Part shown: piece by piece, positions 1 to 7,956 of the stretch
Layout of the letters: every line of letters begins with the position of its first letter
Numbering within the stretch: position 1 is the first letter of the stretch
Assembly: GCF_003416765.1 (NCBI RefSeq)
Contig: NZ_QSNG01000001.1
Location: forward strand, 1,266,742-1,330,741
DNA length: 64,000 nt
Direction of reading: 5' to 3'
Origin: Paratractidigestivibacter faecalis
GTDB taxonomy: Bacteria > Actinomycetota > Coriobacteriia > Coriobacteriales > Atopobiaceae
The notes under the pieces: generated by a model
What the model was told of the DNA's origin: nothing
Seen by the model: only the letters and a program-made list of their open reading frames with translations
Database searches by the model: none
Translations under genes and position numbers: made by a program

Positions 1-2
1 TG

Positions 3-665
3 CTGGACACCGAGCCCACCGACGGGCAGATTCAGGTGGCCCACAAGGGTCGCACCTGGTTCGAGGTCACCATGACCGGCGTCACCGCCCACGCGAGCCA
101 GCCCTGGAAGGGCGCCGACGCCGTGGCGGCCATGGCCGAGTGCGTGAGCTGCATCCGCCACGCCATCCAGGCCACGCCCGCCCATGAGGAGCTGGGCCGT
201 TCGACCGTCACGTTTGGCCAGATCCAGGGCGGCTACCGTCCCTACGTTGTGCCTGACGAGTGCCGCGTCTGGATTGACATGCGCCTGGTTCCACCCACCA
301 CCACCGAGGCGGCCACGCGCATGGTGGAGAAGGCCATTGCCTCGGCCGAGTCCGAGGTCCCCGGATGCCACGGCTCCTACGTCATCACCGGCGACCGCCC
401 GGCCATAGAGCGCGACCCCGGCTCCGGCCTGCTCGCCGCGCTGCGCGGCGCCTGCGAGGCCTGCAACACCCCCGCCGAGGTGGGCTTCTTCACCGGATAC
501 ACCGACACCGCCGTCATCGCGGGCACCTGTGCCAACCACAACTGCATGAGCTACGGCCCGGGCTCCCTGGCCCTGGCCCACAAGCCCGACGAGCACGTGC
601 CCCACGCCGACATCGAGCGCGTCGAGCGCGTCCTGACCGCGCTTCTTGACCGCGAGCTCTGGTAA
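3..665 (+). CDS. M20-family metallopeptidase, 3' part (5' end outside window)
   Basis: This reading frame is open from the first bases and ends with TAA, giving 220 residues of C-terminal sequence, so the true start lies upstream. It shows the M20 dimerisation ('lid') domain with the typical G-V-T-A-H-A-S segment, followed by the C-terminal part of the catalytic domain with AHKPDEHVP, where the family has a zinc-ligand histidine. The N-terminal HxD zinc motif is missing because of the window edge. Family members (ArgE/DapE/CPG2/aminoacylase type) hydrolyse an amide bond of N-acyl amino acids or peptides using two zinc ions. The substrate cannot be assigned. An insertion sequence begins 55 bp after the stop codon. 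Confidence 0.85.
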   Translation: MDTEPTDGQIQVAHKGRTWFEVTMTGVTAHASQPWKGADAVAAMAECVSCIRHAIQATPAHEELGRSTVTFGQIQGGYRPYVVPDECRVWIDMRLVPPTTTEAATRMVEKAIASAESEVPGCHGSYVITGDRPAIERDPGSGLLAALRGACEACNTPAEVGFFTGYTDTAVIAGTCANHNCMSYGPGSLALAHKPDEHVPHADIERVERVLTALLDRELW

Positions 666-757
666 CGGGGGGTTAAGGGGCAACTTCGGTCCCCAAATTG
701 GCTCGCCTCGTCAGCAATATGAACTGCACCCCAAAACTTGGACGGCTTAAATAAGAA

Positions 758-1669
758 CTACGCCGCAAGGGACTGTCTCCGGAACTCCTCCGGGGTCAGT
801 CCCTTCAGTTTAACCTGGCGCCTCCTCGTGTTCCAATGGACCACGAAGTCGTCGAGGTCCGCCTTGAAGGACTCGAAGTCCGGCCACGTCCTTCCACGGA
901 AGAACTCGTCCTTGATGTGGCCGAACACCTGCTCCGTCGCGCCGTTGTCGATGCAGTTGCCCTTCCGGGACATGCTCTGCACCACGCCGGCCTCCTCCAA
1001 CCGCCTGCACCAACCGGCCTGCTGGTACTGCCAGCCCATGTCCGAGTGCAGGATCGGCCTGGAGCCCTTGGGCTTCTTGGACACGAGCTGGTCGAGCAGC
1101 TCGTGCTGCTGAGCCATGTTGGGGTGCAGCGACGTGGACCAGGCGACGATCTCCTTGCTGCCGAAGTCGTAGACCGGCGCGAAGTAGGCCTTGCCCCAGG
1201 GCTGCTTGAACTCGGTGACGTCGGTGCCCATCTTTTCCCACGGCCCGTCGGCGGCGAAGTCCCTGCCGATGACGTTCTCGAAGGTCTTTCCGACCTTGCC
1301 CCTGTACGAGTTGTACCTGTGGTAGTCGGTCTCGCGGCGGATCCCGCAGCTGATGCCCATCTCGCGCATCATCTTCAGCGTCGTCTTGTAGGCTATGCGC
1401 ACGCCCTGCTCGGCGCGCAGGCACATGGCGATCTGCCTGTGGCCGCACCCGTTGGCGGTGCGCGAGAATATCTCGGCGGCGGCCTCCCAGAGCTCGGGCC
1501 TGGTGGGAGCCTTCGGGTGCGACAGCGCGTAGTAGTAGCTGGACCGGGCCATGCCGGCGCACTCCAGCAGGCGCCCCAGCCCGTGCCCCTCTTCGCGCAG
1601 GACCCTCACGGCCTCGACCTTCGCCCTGGTCAGAGCCCGTCCCTCTCGACCAGGGCACGCAATTTTTTT
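758..1669 (-). CDS. IS3 transposase OrfB (DDE integrase domain), made as a frameshift fusion
   Basis: OrfB carries the rve/DDE catalytic domain. Visible acidic residues are in TDVTEF, HSDMGWQY and GNCIDNGATEQ, the last aligning with the family's catalytic Glu segment. The frame stays open upstream beyond the A7 tract and has no convincing start or ribosome site, as expected when it is translated only as an OrfA-OrfB fusion by -1 frameshifting. The fused protein would cut and join the IS ends. A helical segment precedes the DDE core (REEGHGLGRLLECAGMARSS). The 3' end lies 38 bp inside the left end of the element. No inactivating change was seen. Confidence 0.9.
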   Translation of the reverse strand, partial: KKIACPGREGRALTRAKVEAVRVLREEGHGLGRLLECAGMARSSYYYALSHPKAPTRPELWEAAAEIFSRTANGCGHRQIAMCLRAEQGVRIAYKTTLKMMREMGISCGIRRETDYHRYNSYRGKVGKTFENVIGRDFAADGPWEKMGTDVTEFKQPWGKAYFAPVYDFGSKEIVAWSTSLHPNMAQQHELLDQLVSKKPKGSRPILHSDMGWQYQQAGWCRRLEEAGVVQSMSRKGNCIDNGATEQVFGHIKDEFFRGRTWPDFESFKADLDDFVVHWNTRRRQVKLKGLTPEEFRRQSLAA

Positions 1670-2121
1670 AGGTAGGCCACCTCGGTCTCGAGCCTTCGGC
1701 AGCGCTCCTCGAGCTCCTCCTCGCGGGTCCGCGGCCTCGCCTTGGAACCGCTCGGCCGGCCCTTGGGCCTCGGGCGCAGGGCCTCCGCGCCGCCCCGGCG
1801 GTATAGCGCGCACCACTTCTTGAGCGGCGACATCGACATTATGCCGAACGCCGCCATCGCCTCGGCCTTCGTCATGCCGCCGTCGACCACGGCGGAGGCT
1901 GCGGCGACCTTCTGCTCGTATGTGTACCTGGCCTGCTTGCCGTCCATGGATAGCAGCACCCCGCTTCCGAACGACCGGTATACGCAGAGCCATTGTCTCA
2001 CGGTTCCGCGCGGGACCGACAGCGCCTTCGCCGCAGACTTGTAGCCGTTGCCTCGCTCGAAGAGCCCGATCGCCGCCTTCCTGGCCTCGATGTCGTGCTT
2101 CACCCTCAAGTCGACACGCAT
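1630..2121 (-). CDS. IS3 transposase OrfA (DNA-binding subunit)
   Basis: This 163-residue protein has two helix-turn-helix segments (around YKSAAKALSVPRGTVRQW and MTKAEAMAAFGIMSMSPLKKW). A Glu/Leu-rich coiled coil (EELEERCRRLETEVAYLKKL) at the C-terminus is typical of IS3-group OrfA. It binds the IS ends and, through -1 frameshifting on seven As near its end, also forms the N-terminal half of the active OrfAB transposase. I chose the ATG at 2121; an upstream in-frame ATG at 2148 lies in the terminal repeat and is less likely. Confidence 0.88.
   Translation of the reverse strand: MRVDLRVKHDIEARKAAIGLFERGNGYKSAAKALSVPRGTVRQWLCVYRSFGSGVLLSMDGKQARYTYEQKVAAASAVVDGGMTKAEAMAAFGIMSMSPLKKWCALYRRGGAEALRPRPKGRPSGSKARPRTREEELEERCRRLETEVAYLKKLRALVERDGL
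1663..1669 (-). other. Programmed -1 frameshift site (A7) between orfA and orfB
   Basis: On the coding (minus) strand orfA reads CTA AAA AAA TTG. The heptamer A AAA AAA is a classical -1 slippery sequence. Slipping back one base continues as ATT GCG TGC in the orfB frame, which stays open through the DDE domain. This matches the mechanism known for IS3-family elements. Confidence 0.85.
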
Positions 2122-2202
2122 AAAAAGCCTCCCATTTCTCGTGTCCAAGAAATGGGAGGCAGTTCAATAAGCCTACGTTTGCGTCTTGTCGCGCAAAAGA
2201 AA

Positions 2203-2241
2203 ACGCCCCGGAACGAGGCATGGCAGCTCGTTCCGGGGCGT
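2203..2241 (-). terminator. Intrinsic terminator downstream of the molybdenum operon
   Basis: A perfect 15-bp stem (ACGCCCCGGAACGAG at 2203-2217 with 2227-2241) encloses a 9-nt loop. An A-rich stretch lies on the left, so the U-tract follows when transcribed on the minus strand. It would end transcripts leaving mog. It could also stop plus-strand read-through toward mog. Confidence 0.8.
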
Positions 2242-2344
2242 CTCCTGAGGGGTTGCTCGCAGGCCCATCATGCGGGGGCATGTAGTGGGGGGCTCAGACC
2301 CGGGCCCGCGGACACCTGGAGAAGGTCGACGTTCCATCAATCAA

Positions 2345-2382
2345 CCTAACTTGATGTTAGGCATTCAAACACAAAGTTTGAA
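2345..2382. other. Two small adjacent palindromes in the 2242-2468 gap
   Basis: CCTAAC-TTGAT-GTTAGG (2345-2361) is followed three bases later by TTCAAAC-ACAAA-GTTTGAA (2364-2382). Two GAACGGTA copies follow near 2394-2436. This AT-richer stretch could be an operator or the remnant of a promoter for something displaced by the IS. Nothing else was recognised in the 2242-2468 gap. Confidence 0.35.
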
Positions 2383-2468
2383 GTAGCAGGCGGTGAACGG
2401 TATCAATCGCTATGGGAACGGTACCACAACCATAGAATTCCGCAAGCGGAAAAAGCGTCTCCCCCGCG

Positions 2469-2984
2469 CTACACCCCCGCCGCGCAGTCGGCCTGCCCGC
2501 CTCGCAGGATGCGCAGGCCATGCGCGATGGGCCCGATGACCGCAGAGACGTTCTCCAGCGCGGCCTTGGGACTGCCGGGGAGGTTCACCACCAGCGTGCG
2601 GCCGCAGATGCCCGCTGCCTCGCGAGAGAGGCACGCACGGTCGGTAATCTGCATGCTCGCGGCTCTCATGGCCTCGGGAATGCCGGGCGCCATGCGCTCG
2701 CACACCGCGGCGGTGGCCTCCGGCGTGACGTCCCTCGGCGAGAAGCCCGTCCCGCCCGTGGTCAGCACCAGGGCGACGTCGGCCTCCGCGCAGGAGCGCA
2801 GCTCGCGCTCGATGTCCGTGCGCTCGTCGGGCACGATGGCCGTGCGGACCACGTCGTAGCCGCGCTCCACGAGCAGCGCCACCAGCGCGGGGCCGCTCGC
2901 GTCCTCGCGCTCGCCGGCCGCGCCGCGGTCGCTCACCGTGACGACGGCCGCCGTGTAGGCGACCTTCTGGGCGCTCTCAGTCAT
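2469..2984 (-). CDS. mog: MoaB/Mog-family molybdopterin adenylyltransferase
   Basis: The 171-residue protein is a single MoCF-binding domain: VTVSDRGAAGEREDASGP near the N-terminus, TTGGTGFSPRD in the middle (the family's substrate-loop signature) and NLPGSPKA. Mog-type enzymes adenylate molybdopterin before metal insertion by MoeA. The ATG at 2984 is preceded by AGGAGG four bases away; the frame extends upstream but without a better ribosome site. It is the last gene of the minus-strand molybdenum operon, 61 bp after the MoeA-like gene, with a palindromic repeat in the gap. Whether it works like MoaB or MogA cannot be told from sequence. Confidence 0.9.
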   Translation of the reverse strand: MTESAQKVAYTAAVVTVSDRGAAGEREDASGPALVALLVERGYDVVRTAIVPDERTDIERELRSCAEADVALVLTTGGTGFSPRDVTPEATAAVCERMAPGIPEAMRAASMQITDRACLSREAAGICGRTLVVNLPGSPKAALENVSAVIGPIAHGLRILRGGQADCAAGV

Positions 2985-3010
2985 ATGACCTCCTAGTTCG
3001 GAAAGCCGAC

Positions 3011-3045
3011 AAATGAGACAAGGGGACTGTCCCTTTGTCTCATTT
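3011..3045. repeat. GGGACAGTCCC-core palindromic repeat, copy 1
   Basis: AAATGAGACAAGGGGACT at the left and its near-exact complement ending TCTCATTT form a hairpin of about 17 bp with almost no loop. It lies between mog and the MoeA-like gene and directly abuts the latter's stop codon. It belongs to a family with copies at 4531, 6351, 7867 and 46501. Confidence 0.85.
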
Positions 3046-4095
3046 CTAGCGGCCGAAGGGGCAGTGCGGGAAGGTGCAGGGCTTGCAGCCCAGGCACAGG
3101 CCTCCCTCGCCCAGCTCGACGAAGTCGGCCTTGGCAAGCGGCACGCCCGCCGCGACGCGCGGAAGCACCAGGTCGAGCACCGTGGCCTTGTTGTACATGG
3201 CGCAGCCCGGCACGCCCAGCACGGGCACGCTCCGTGTGACGGTGCCGTCCGCGCCCGTCTCGTCGAAGTAGCCCACCAGCAGCATGGCGCCCGGCAGCAC
3301 GGGGCTTCCGTACGTCACGATGCGGGCGCCCGCGCGCTTGATGGCGCCCGGCGTGTTGTCGTCCGGGTCCACGCTCATGCCGCCCGTGCACACGACGACG
3401 TCGACGCCCTCGGCGCGCGCCCCGTCGATGGCGGCCACCACGGAGCCCATCTCGTCTCCCGGCGTGGCGCGATAGGTGACCTCGATGCCAAACGCCGCCA
3501 GCTTGGCCTCCATGACCGGCGTGAACGCGTCCTCGATGAGGCCGCTCGCCACCTCGGAGCCCGTCGCAACGACCGCCGCCGTCCGCGCCGAGAAGGGCCT
3601 GACCTCCAGGAGCTTCTCGCCTGCCGCGGCGGCCTCGGCAGCGGCCAGCACCTCCTCGCGCACCACCAGCGGAATCACGCGCGTACCCGCCAGGGCGTCG
3701 CCCTCGCGCACGGCGAAGCCGCCCTTGCGCGTGGCGACCATGACCTCGTCGGTGGCGTTGACGGCCCGCAGGCGCTCGGAGTTGACCAGCAGCACGCCGT
3801 CGCAGGCGGCGTTGATGCCAATCTTGCCCTCGGAGGGCTCGCCGGCGGCCACGCAGCCCGAGCCCAGGCAGAGCTCGGCCAGGCGGTGCGCGGCATCGTT
3901 CTCGTGCACCATGCCCGGCTCCATCTCCCACACGTAGAGGTTGACCTTGCCCATGCTGAGCAGCACGGGAACGTCCTCCTCGGTGACCACGTGGCCCTTC
4001 TTGAAGCGCGGGCCCTTGGACTTGCCCGCAATGATCTGGGTCATGTCCTGGCAGAGGATGTGGCCCACGGCCTCCTCGGTCTTGATGAGCTTCAT
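3046..4095 (-). CDS. MoeA-like molybdopterin-binding protein with Cys-rich tail
   Basis: The 349-residue protein has the MoCF-binding core seen in MoeA (ATGSEVASGLIEDAF, CTGGMSVDPDDNTPGAI, GVPGCAMYN). It lacks full-length MoeA architecture, being some 60 residues shorter. The C-terminus has clustered cysteines (CLGCKPCTFPHC), unusual for MoeA and suggesting metal or cluster binding. Homologues of this type accompany yqeB in selenium-dependent molybdenum hydroxylase loci, so a role in finishing the molybdenum cofactor is likely. The start ATG at 4095 is 3 bp after the moaC-MOSC stop, so they are translationally close. The exact reaction is not established from sequence. Confidence 0.8.
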   Translation of the reverse strand: MKLIKTEEAVGHILCQDMTQIIAGKSKGPRFKKGHVVTEEDVPVLLSMGKVNLYVWEMEPGMVHENDAAHRLAELCLGSGCVAAGEPSEGKIGINAACDGVLLVNSERLRAVNATDEVMVATRKGGFAVREGDALAGTRVIPLVVREEVLAAAEAAAAGEKLLEVRPFSARTAAVVATGSEVASGLIEDAFTPVMEAKLAAFGIEVTYRATPGDEMGSVVAAIDGARAEGVDVVVCTGGMSVDPDDNTPGAIKRAGARIVTYGSPVLPGAMLLVGYFDETGADGTVTRSVPVLGVPGCAMYNKATVLDLVLPRVAAGVPLAKADFVELGEGGLCLGCKPCTFPHCPFGR

Positions 4096-4098
4096 CTG

Positions 4099-5070
4099 CT
4101 ACCTCCTGATGCGGACGGGGTCGCCGGGGCGTACCGTGCCCCCGCGCGTGACCACGGCAAAGACGCCGTCGGTGGGCATGACGCACTTGCCCGTAATGCG
4201 ATGGATCTCGCAGTCGCTGTGGCACTTCTTGCCGATCTGCGTCATCGCGAGCTCACACTCCCCCACCTCGAGGACGGTGCCCACCGGCAGGTCCTTGAGG
4301 CTGAGCCCCCGCGTGAGGATGTTCTCGGCAAAGTCGCCGGCAGCAAGCTTGGGGAGAAGCTCACGCATCTCGTCGACGGACTCCTCGGGAAGCAGGCTCA
4401 CCATGCGGTGCCAGGCGCCGGCGTGCGCGTCGCCCGCGACGCCCAAGCCCACCTCGAGCCGGATGGACTCCTGCGGCACCTTGCGCGTGCCCTTCTTGGT
4501 GGAGATGCTCGTGGCGACCACGACGCCGTCGGAAGTTGACAAAGGGACAGTCCCTTTGTCAACTTCCGCCACCGAGCCTCGCACGAAGTGGCCCGACTTG
4601 CCGCCGGACTTCTCGAGCAGGCGCACGTCGGAGACGACCATGTCCCTCTGCACGGCCTTGAGCATGTCGTAGATGGTGAGACCCGCGACGGACGCCGCCG
4701 TCAGGGCCTCCATCTCCACGCCCGTCTGGCCGCAGCAGCGGCACTCGGCCTCGATGGCCACGCCGCAGGGCGCGTCAGACAGCTCGAAGCGCACGTCCAC
4801 GCCGGTGAGCTGGATGGGGTGGCACATGGGCACGAGCTCCCAGCAGCGCTTTGCCGCCATGATGCCCGCCACCTGCGCCACGGCGAGCACGTCGCCCTTC
4901 TTGCAGCCGCCCGTACGCACCAGCTCCAGCGTGGCCGGCTCCATGAGCACGAAGCCCGCGGCCCTCGCCACGCGCTGGGTCCTCTCCTTTGCCGAGACGT
5001 CCACCATGCGGGCGCGCCCCTGCTCGTTGATGTGCGTGAGGTCCTCTCCAGTTCCCACGTCATCCCCCAA
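4099..5070 (-). CDS. moaC: MoaC-MOSC fusion: cyclic pyranopterin monophosphate synthase with C-terminal MOSC domain
   Basis: Residues 1-168 are a full Moa[17 protein letters not shown] at the start, [43 protein letters not shown] and KSGGKSGHF. MoaC makes cyclic pyranopterin monophosphate from the MoaA product. From about residue 186 to 323 there is a MOSC domain ([33 protein letters not shown]), a fold that handles sulfur on Moco enzymes. The linker between the domains ([13 protein letters not shown]) is encoded by a perfect 37-nt palindrome of the dispersed repeat family. Start: TTG at 5070, or GTG at 5058 just after the moaA stop; the ATG at 5063 is out of frame. The fusion places two cofactor steps on one chain. 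Confidence 0.88.
   Translation of the reverse strand: MGDDVGTGEDLTHINEQGRARMVDVSAKERTQRVARAAGFVLMEPATLELVRTGGCKKGDVLAVAQVAGIMAAKRCWELVPMCHPIQLTGVDVRFELSDAPCGVAIEAECRCCGQTGVEMEALTAASVAGLTIYDMLKAVQRDMVVSDVRLLEKSGGKSGHFVRGSVAEVDKGTVPLSTSDGVVVATSISTKKGTRKVPQESIRLEVGLGVAGDAHAGAWHRMVSLLPEESVDEMRELLPKLAAGDFAENILTRGLSLKDLPVGTVLEVGECELAMTQIGKKCHSDCEIHRITGKCVMPTDGVFAVVTRGGTVRPGDPVRIRR
4531..4567. repeat. GGGACAGTCCC-core palindromic repeat, copy 2, inside moaC-MOSC
   Basis: This is a perfect palindrome: arms of 18 bp (GGAAGTTGACAAAGGGAC) around a single central base. It is read in frame as the linker between the MoaC and MOSC domains without introducing a stop. The outer arm (GTTGAC) is shared with the copy in modC. 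Confidence 0.92.
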
Positions 5071-6007
5071 TCTCGTTCATGTCACGCGCGCTCTGGCTCG
5101 CGTGGTCTTGGTCCATGTGATGGTACGCCGGCTTGGCGGCTATGCCGCGCCTGAGCTCGGACAGAAGCGCCTCCCCGTGAAGGCCGCGCAGCGGGATCTC
5201 CGCCGCAGAGTGCAGGCACGGCTTGAGCCGGCCGTCCGCCGTGACGCGGATGCGGCTGCAACCGTCGCAGAAGCGGTGGCTCATGGGCCGGATGAGGCCC
5301 ACGTTGCCCGCCCAGCCGGGGGCGTGCCAGAGCTCGGCCACGCCGTCCCGGCGCAGCGGCTCAAGGCCCGGCACGGCCTCGAGCACCGTTTCTGCCGGAA
5401 TAAAGCGCGCCTTTGGCCAGCCGGCGCAGGGCCCCATGGGCATGAGCTCGATGAACCGCACGTCGATGGGCTCGGTGCGGGCCAGCTCTGCCAGGCGCGG
5501 CACGTCGGCGTCGTTGACGCCGCCCATGAGCACGCAGTTGACCTTGGTGTGCGAGAAGCCCGCGTCGCGGGCCGCCGCGAGGCCGGCCAGGGCGTCCTCA
5601 AGGCTTCCGCCGCGCGTGAGCTCGGCGTAGCGGGCGGCGTCAAGCGTGTCCAGGCTGACGTTCAGCCGGTCAAGCCCAGCGCGGTGCAGCTCGGCGGCCA
5701 CGGACGCCAGCAGCGTGGCGTTGGTGGTCATGGCCAGCTCCTCCACGCCCGGCACCGCGCGGATCATGCGCACCAGCTCGGGAAGGCCGCGGCGCACCAG
5801 GGGCTCGCCGCCGGTGAGGCGGACCTTGCGCACGCCCAGACGGGCGCAGGCGGCCACCACCTCGGTCAGCTCCTCGAAGGAGAGGATGTCCCTGTGGCCC
5901 AGCATGGGCACGCCGCCCGCCGGCATGCAGTACGTGCAGCGGCAGTTGCAGCGGTCCGTCACGGAGAGCCGCAGGTACTCTATGAGGCGCCCCTCCCCGT
6001 CTAGCAT
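5060..6007 (-). CDS. moaA: GTP 3',8-cyclase MoaA (radical SAM)
   Basis: The 315-residue protein has the radical-SAM CxxxCxxC (C20, C24, C27 in [10 protein letters not shown]) and a second C-terminal cluster motif (FCDGC...LKPCL). It ends in Gly-Gly (NEIGG), a tail known to matter in MoaA. It converts GTP to 3',8-cyclo-H2GTP, the first step of molybdopterin synthesis, and its partner MoaC follows directly. The ATG at 6007 overlaps the modC stop by 7 bp and the stop overlaps or abuts the moaC start, so the three genes are tightly coupled. Length and motifs are normal, so function is confident. Confidence 0.95.
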   Translation of the reverse strand: MLDGEGRLIEYLRLSVTDRCNCRCTYCMPAGGVPMLGHRDILSFEELTEVVAACARLGVRKVRLTGGEPLVRRGLPELVRMIRAVPGVEELAMTTNATLLASVAAELHRAGLDRLNVSLDTLDAARYAELTRGGSLEDALAGLAAARDAGFSHTKVNCVLMGGVNDADVPRLAELARTEPIDVRFIELMPMGPCAGWPKARFIPAETVLEAVPGLEPLRRDGVAELWHAPGWAGNVGLIRPMSHRFCDGCSRIRVTADGRLKPCLHSAAEIPLRGLHGEALLSELRRGIAAKPAYHHMDQDHASQSARDMNEIGG

Positions 6008-7131
6008 GCGCAGGCCGCCTTCCCATCGGAGAGTGGCATGACGTCGGCGGGGTCAATAGCCACGGTCAGGTGGTCGGGCTTGCCCAGCGCCGCCCACGCG
6101 TCCTTCTCGCACTCGTAGCGCAGAAGGCCGCCGCCGGGCGTCCGCAGCATGGCGATGGTGGAGAACGTGTTGTCTATGACGCGGTCCACCTCGCACGGAA
6201 TGAGGTTCTGGGCGGCTTCGGTCCCCGCGGGCTTCTCGCCTTTGCCCACCACGCGGAAGTAGTGCGCGCGAACGCCCACGTGCGAGAGGCCCTCGGGCAC
6301 CGGCAGGCTCGTTGCAAGCGTGACGCCCCAGTCCTCGCAGTCCAAAAGTTGACAAAGGATACGAAGGGACTGTCCCTTCGTATCATTTGTCACGTTTCGT
6401 CGGGCGCGGCTGACGTTCTTGCAGCCGCTGATGAGGGCCGCCGCCAGCGTGGAGGGCGTGGAGAAGAGCTCGCCCACGGTGAGCTTGGGCTCACTTTTGC
6501 CGGCGGAGACCACGCAGACCGTGTCGCACATGCGAAAGACCTCGTCGCGGTTGTGGCTCACGTAGACCGAGCCGCCGGGAAACTCGCGCAGCGTGTCGGT
6601 GAGCTCCAGCTCAAGCTGCCAGCGCAGGTACCCGTCGAGCGCCGAGAAGGGCTCGTCCAGAAGCAGCAGCTCGGGCTTGCTGGCCATGATGCGGGCCAGG
6701 GCGACGCGCTGCTGCTGGCCGCCGGAAAGCTGCGCCGGGCGCTTCCTCTGGAGGCCATCCAAGCGGAAGGCGCGGACCTGCTCGTCCATGCGGGCGGCAC
6801 GTTCCTCCTTGCTGGCGCCAAGGACACCCACGCCGACGTTCTGCTCGACGGTCATGTTGGGGAAGAGCGCGTAGTTCTGGAAGAGGTAGCCCACGCGGCG
6901 CTCCTGCGGTCGCAGGTTCACGCCAGCGGCCGAGTCAAAGAGCACGCGGTCGTTGAGGACGATGCGGCCCTCGTCGGGCGTGACGATGCCCGCGATGCAC
7001 TTGAGCGTCATGGACTTGCCGCAGCCCGAGGGACCCAGGAGCGCCAGCGTCTCGCGGGCGTCCGCCACCTCGAAGGAGACGTCAAGGTCAAAGCCGGCTA
7101 GGTGCCGGCGGATGTCTACGGAGAGGCTCAT
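6001..7131 (-). CDS. modC: Molybdate ABC transporter ATP-binding protein ModC
   Basis: The ATPase has Walker A (LGPSGCGKS), Q-loop (FQNYALFPN), signature ([15 protein letters not shown]), Walker B (LLLLDEPFSALD) and an H-loop (VSHNRDEV). A C-terminal regulatory part of about 140 residues follows. At its junction the stretch NVTNDTKGQSLRILCQLLD is encoded by a 41-nt copy of the dispersed palindromic repeat, in frame. The molybdate-binding TOBE region downstream of it is still recognisable but short. Start ATG 7131 overlaps the modB stop (ATGA). It powers molybdate import with ModA and ModB. Confidence 0.9.
   Translation of the reverse strand: MSLSVDIRRHLAGFDLDVSFEVADARETLALLGPSGCGKSMTLKCIAGIVTPDEGRIVLNDRVLFDSAAGVNLRPQERRVGYLFQNYALFPNMTVEQNVGVGVLGASKEERAARMDEQVRAFRLDGLQRKRPAQLSGGQQQRVALARIMASKPELLLLDEPFSALDGYLRWQLELELTDTLREFPGGSVYVSHNRDEVFRMCDTVCVVSAGKSEPKLTVGELFSTPSTLAAALISGCKNVSRARRNVTNDTKGQSLRILCQLLDCEDWGVTLATSLPVPEGLSHVGVRAHYFRVVGKGEKPAGTEAAQNLIPCEVDRVIDNTFSTIAMLRTPGGGLLRYECEKDAWAALGKPDHLTVAIDPADVMPLSDGKAACAC
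6351..6391. repeat. GGGACAGTCCC-core palindromic repeat, copy 3, inside modC
   Basis: Arms of 20 bp with one mismatch (GACAAAGGATACGAAGGGAC and its complement) surround one central base. It lies inside the modC reading frame between the ATPase domain and the C-terminal domain and adds no stop. Flanking AAAAGTT resembles the GTTGAC arm of copy 2. Confidence 0.88.
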
Positions 7132-7841
7132 CGGGCCCCACCCGCCCCTCTTACGCGCAGGGGCCTGGCGGCGCGGCGCACGTCGGCCTTGCTCCTCTGC
7201 TCGAACCAGTTCATGGCCAGCAGCACCACGGCGCTGACGGCCAGGTTCACCATGACCCACGCCAGGGCGCCGGCGTCGTCTCCGGTACGCCACAGCTGGT
7301 AGACCGTGGTGGAGACGGTGGCGGTGGAGCCGGGCGTGTAGCCGCAGATCATGGCCGTGGCGCCGTACTCGCCGAGGGCGCGCGCAAAGGCCAGCACCGC
7401 GCCGGCCACGATGCCCTGCTGGCAGTAGGGCATCTTGACGTGCCAGAAGATCCAGCGCTCGGAGCGGCCCAGCGTGCGGGCGGCGTCGGCCAGGTTCTCG
7501 TCAAAGGACTCGAAGGCGCCTCGGGCCGTGCGGTACATGAGCGGGAAGCTCACCACCACGGTGGCGAGGATGGCCGCGTACCAGACCATGGTGAGCTTGA
7601 CGCCAAGGGTCTGGAGCAGCCAGGCACCAACCACGCGCTTGGGGCCAAAGACCCTCAGCAGCAGGTAGCCCACTACGGTGGGCGGCAGCACCAGCGGCAG
7701 CGTCAGGACGACGTCGAGCGCGCCCTTGACCAGGCGCGGGGCGCGGGCCACCACGTTTGCCAGGAAGATGCCCAGGAAGTACACCACGACGGTGGACGCC
7801 GCCGCTATGCGCACCGAGTTGTAGAGGGGATACCAGTCCAT
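7128..7841 (-). CDS. modB: Molybdate ABC transporter permease ModB
   Basis: The 237-residue membrane protein has about five to six hydrophobic segments. The cytoplasmic EAA-type loop (DAARTLGRSERWIFWHVKMP) docks with ModC. The sequence GALDVVLTLPLVLPPTVVGYLLL and ALGEYGATAMICG are typical of ModB. It forms the molybdate channel in the membrane. It shares an ATGA overlap with modC and starts 115 bp after modA. That gap contains a palindromic repeat, perhaps lowering expression relative to the binding protein. Confidence 0.93.
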   Translation of the reverse strand: MDWYPLYNSVRIAAASTVVVYFLGIFLANVVARAPRLVKGALDVVLTLPLVLPPTVVGYLLLRVFGPKRVVGAWLLQTLGVKLTMVWYAAILATVVVSFPLMYRTARGAFESFDENLADAARTLGRSERWIFWHVKMPYCQQGIVAGAVLAFARALGEYGATAMICGYTPGSTATVSTTVYQLWRTGDDAGALAWVMVNLAVSAVVLLAMNWFEQRSKADVRRAARPLRVRGAGGAR

Positions 7842-7866
7842 GCGTTCTTCTCGCCATCAATCGACA

Positions 7867-7899
7867 AATGAGAAAAAGGGACAGTCCCTATTTCTCATT
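7867..7899. repeat. GGGACAGTCCC-core palindromic repeat, copy 4 (modB-modA gap)
   Basis: AATGAGAAAAAGGGAC and its complement (one mismatch) flank one central A. The hairpin lies between the modA stop and modB start and could act as an mRNA-stabilising structure or attenuator in the operon. Confidence 0.85.
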
Positions 7900-7956
7900 C
7901 CAGTTTTGATACGGGGCGGGAAGGGGCGCCGGGTCCCTCCCGCCCGAGTCCTGCTG

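Larger units (their letters stand above)
720..2166 (-). mobile_element. IS3-family insertion sequence (IS150-like), complete
   Basis: The element is 1447 bp. The left end starts TGAACTGCACCCC...CTTGGAC at 720 and the right end reads GTCCAAG...GGAGGCAGTTCA, ending at 2166. These are imperfect inverted repeats with the TG...CA tips usual in this family. ATA lies directly outside both ends (717-719 and 2167-2169), consistent with a 3-bp target duplication. Inside are orfA and orfB on the minus strand in different frames, joined by an A7 slippery tract. No stop interrupts either frame, so the element looks potentially active. It sits just downstream of the M20 gene. Confidence 0.92.

Noticed and set aside
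2737-2745. GGCGAGAAG copy in mog as an independent signal
   Set aside because: It encodes the conserved F-S-P-R of the Mog signature, so this copy may be chance; it is still counted among the 38.
5061-5063. ATG as start of moaC
   Set aside because: It is out of frame with the MoaC protein; TTG 5070 or GTG 5058 is in frame.
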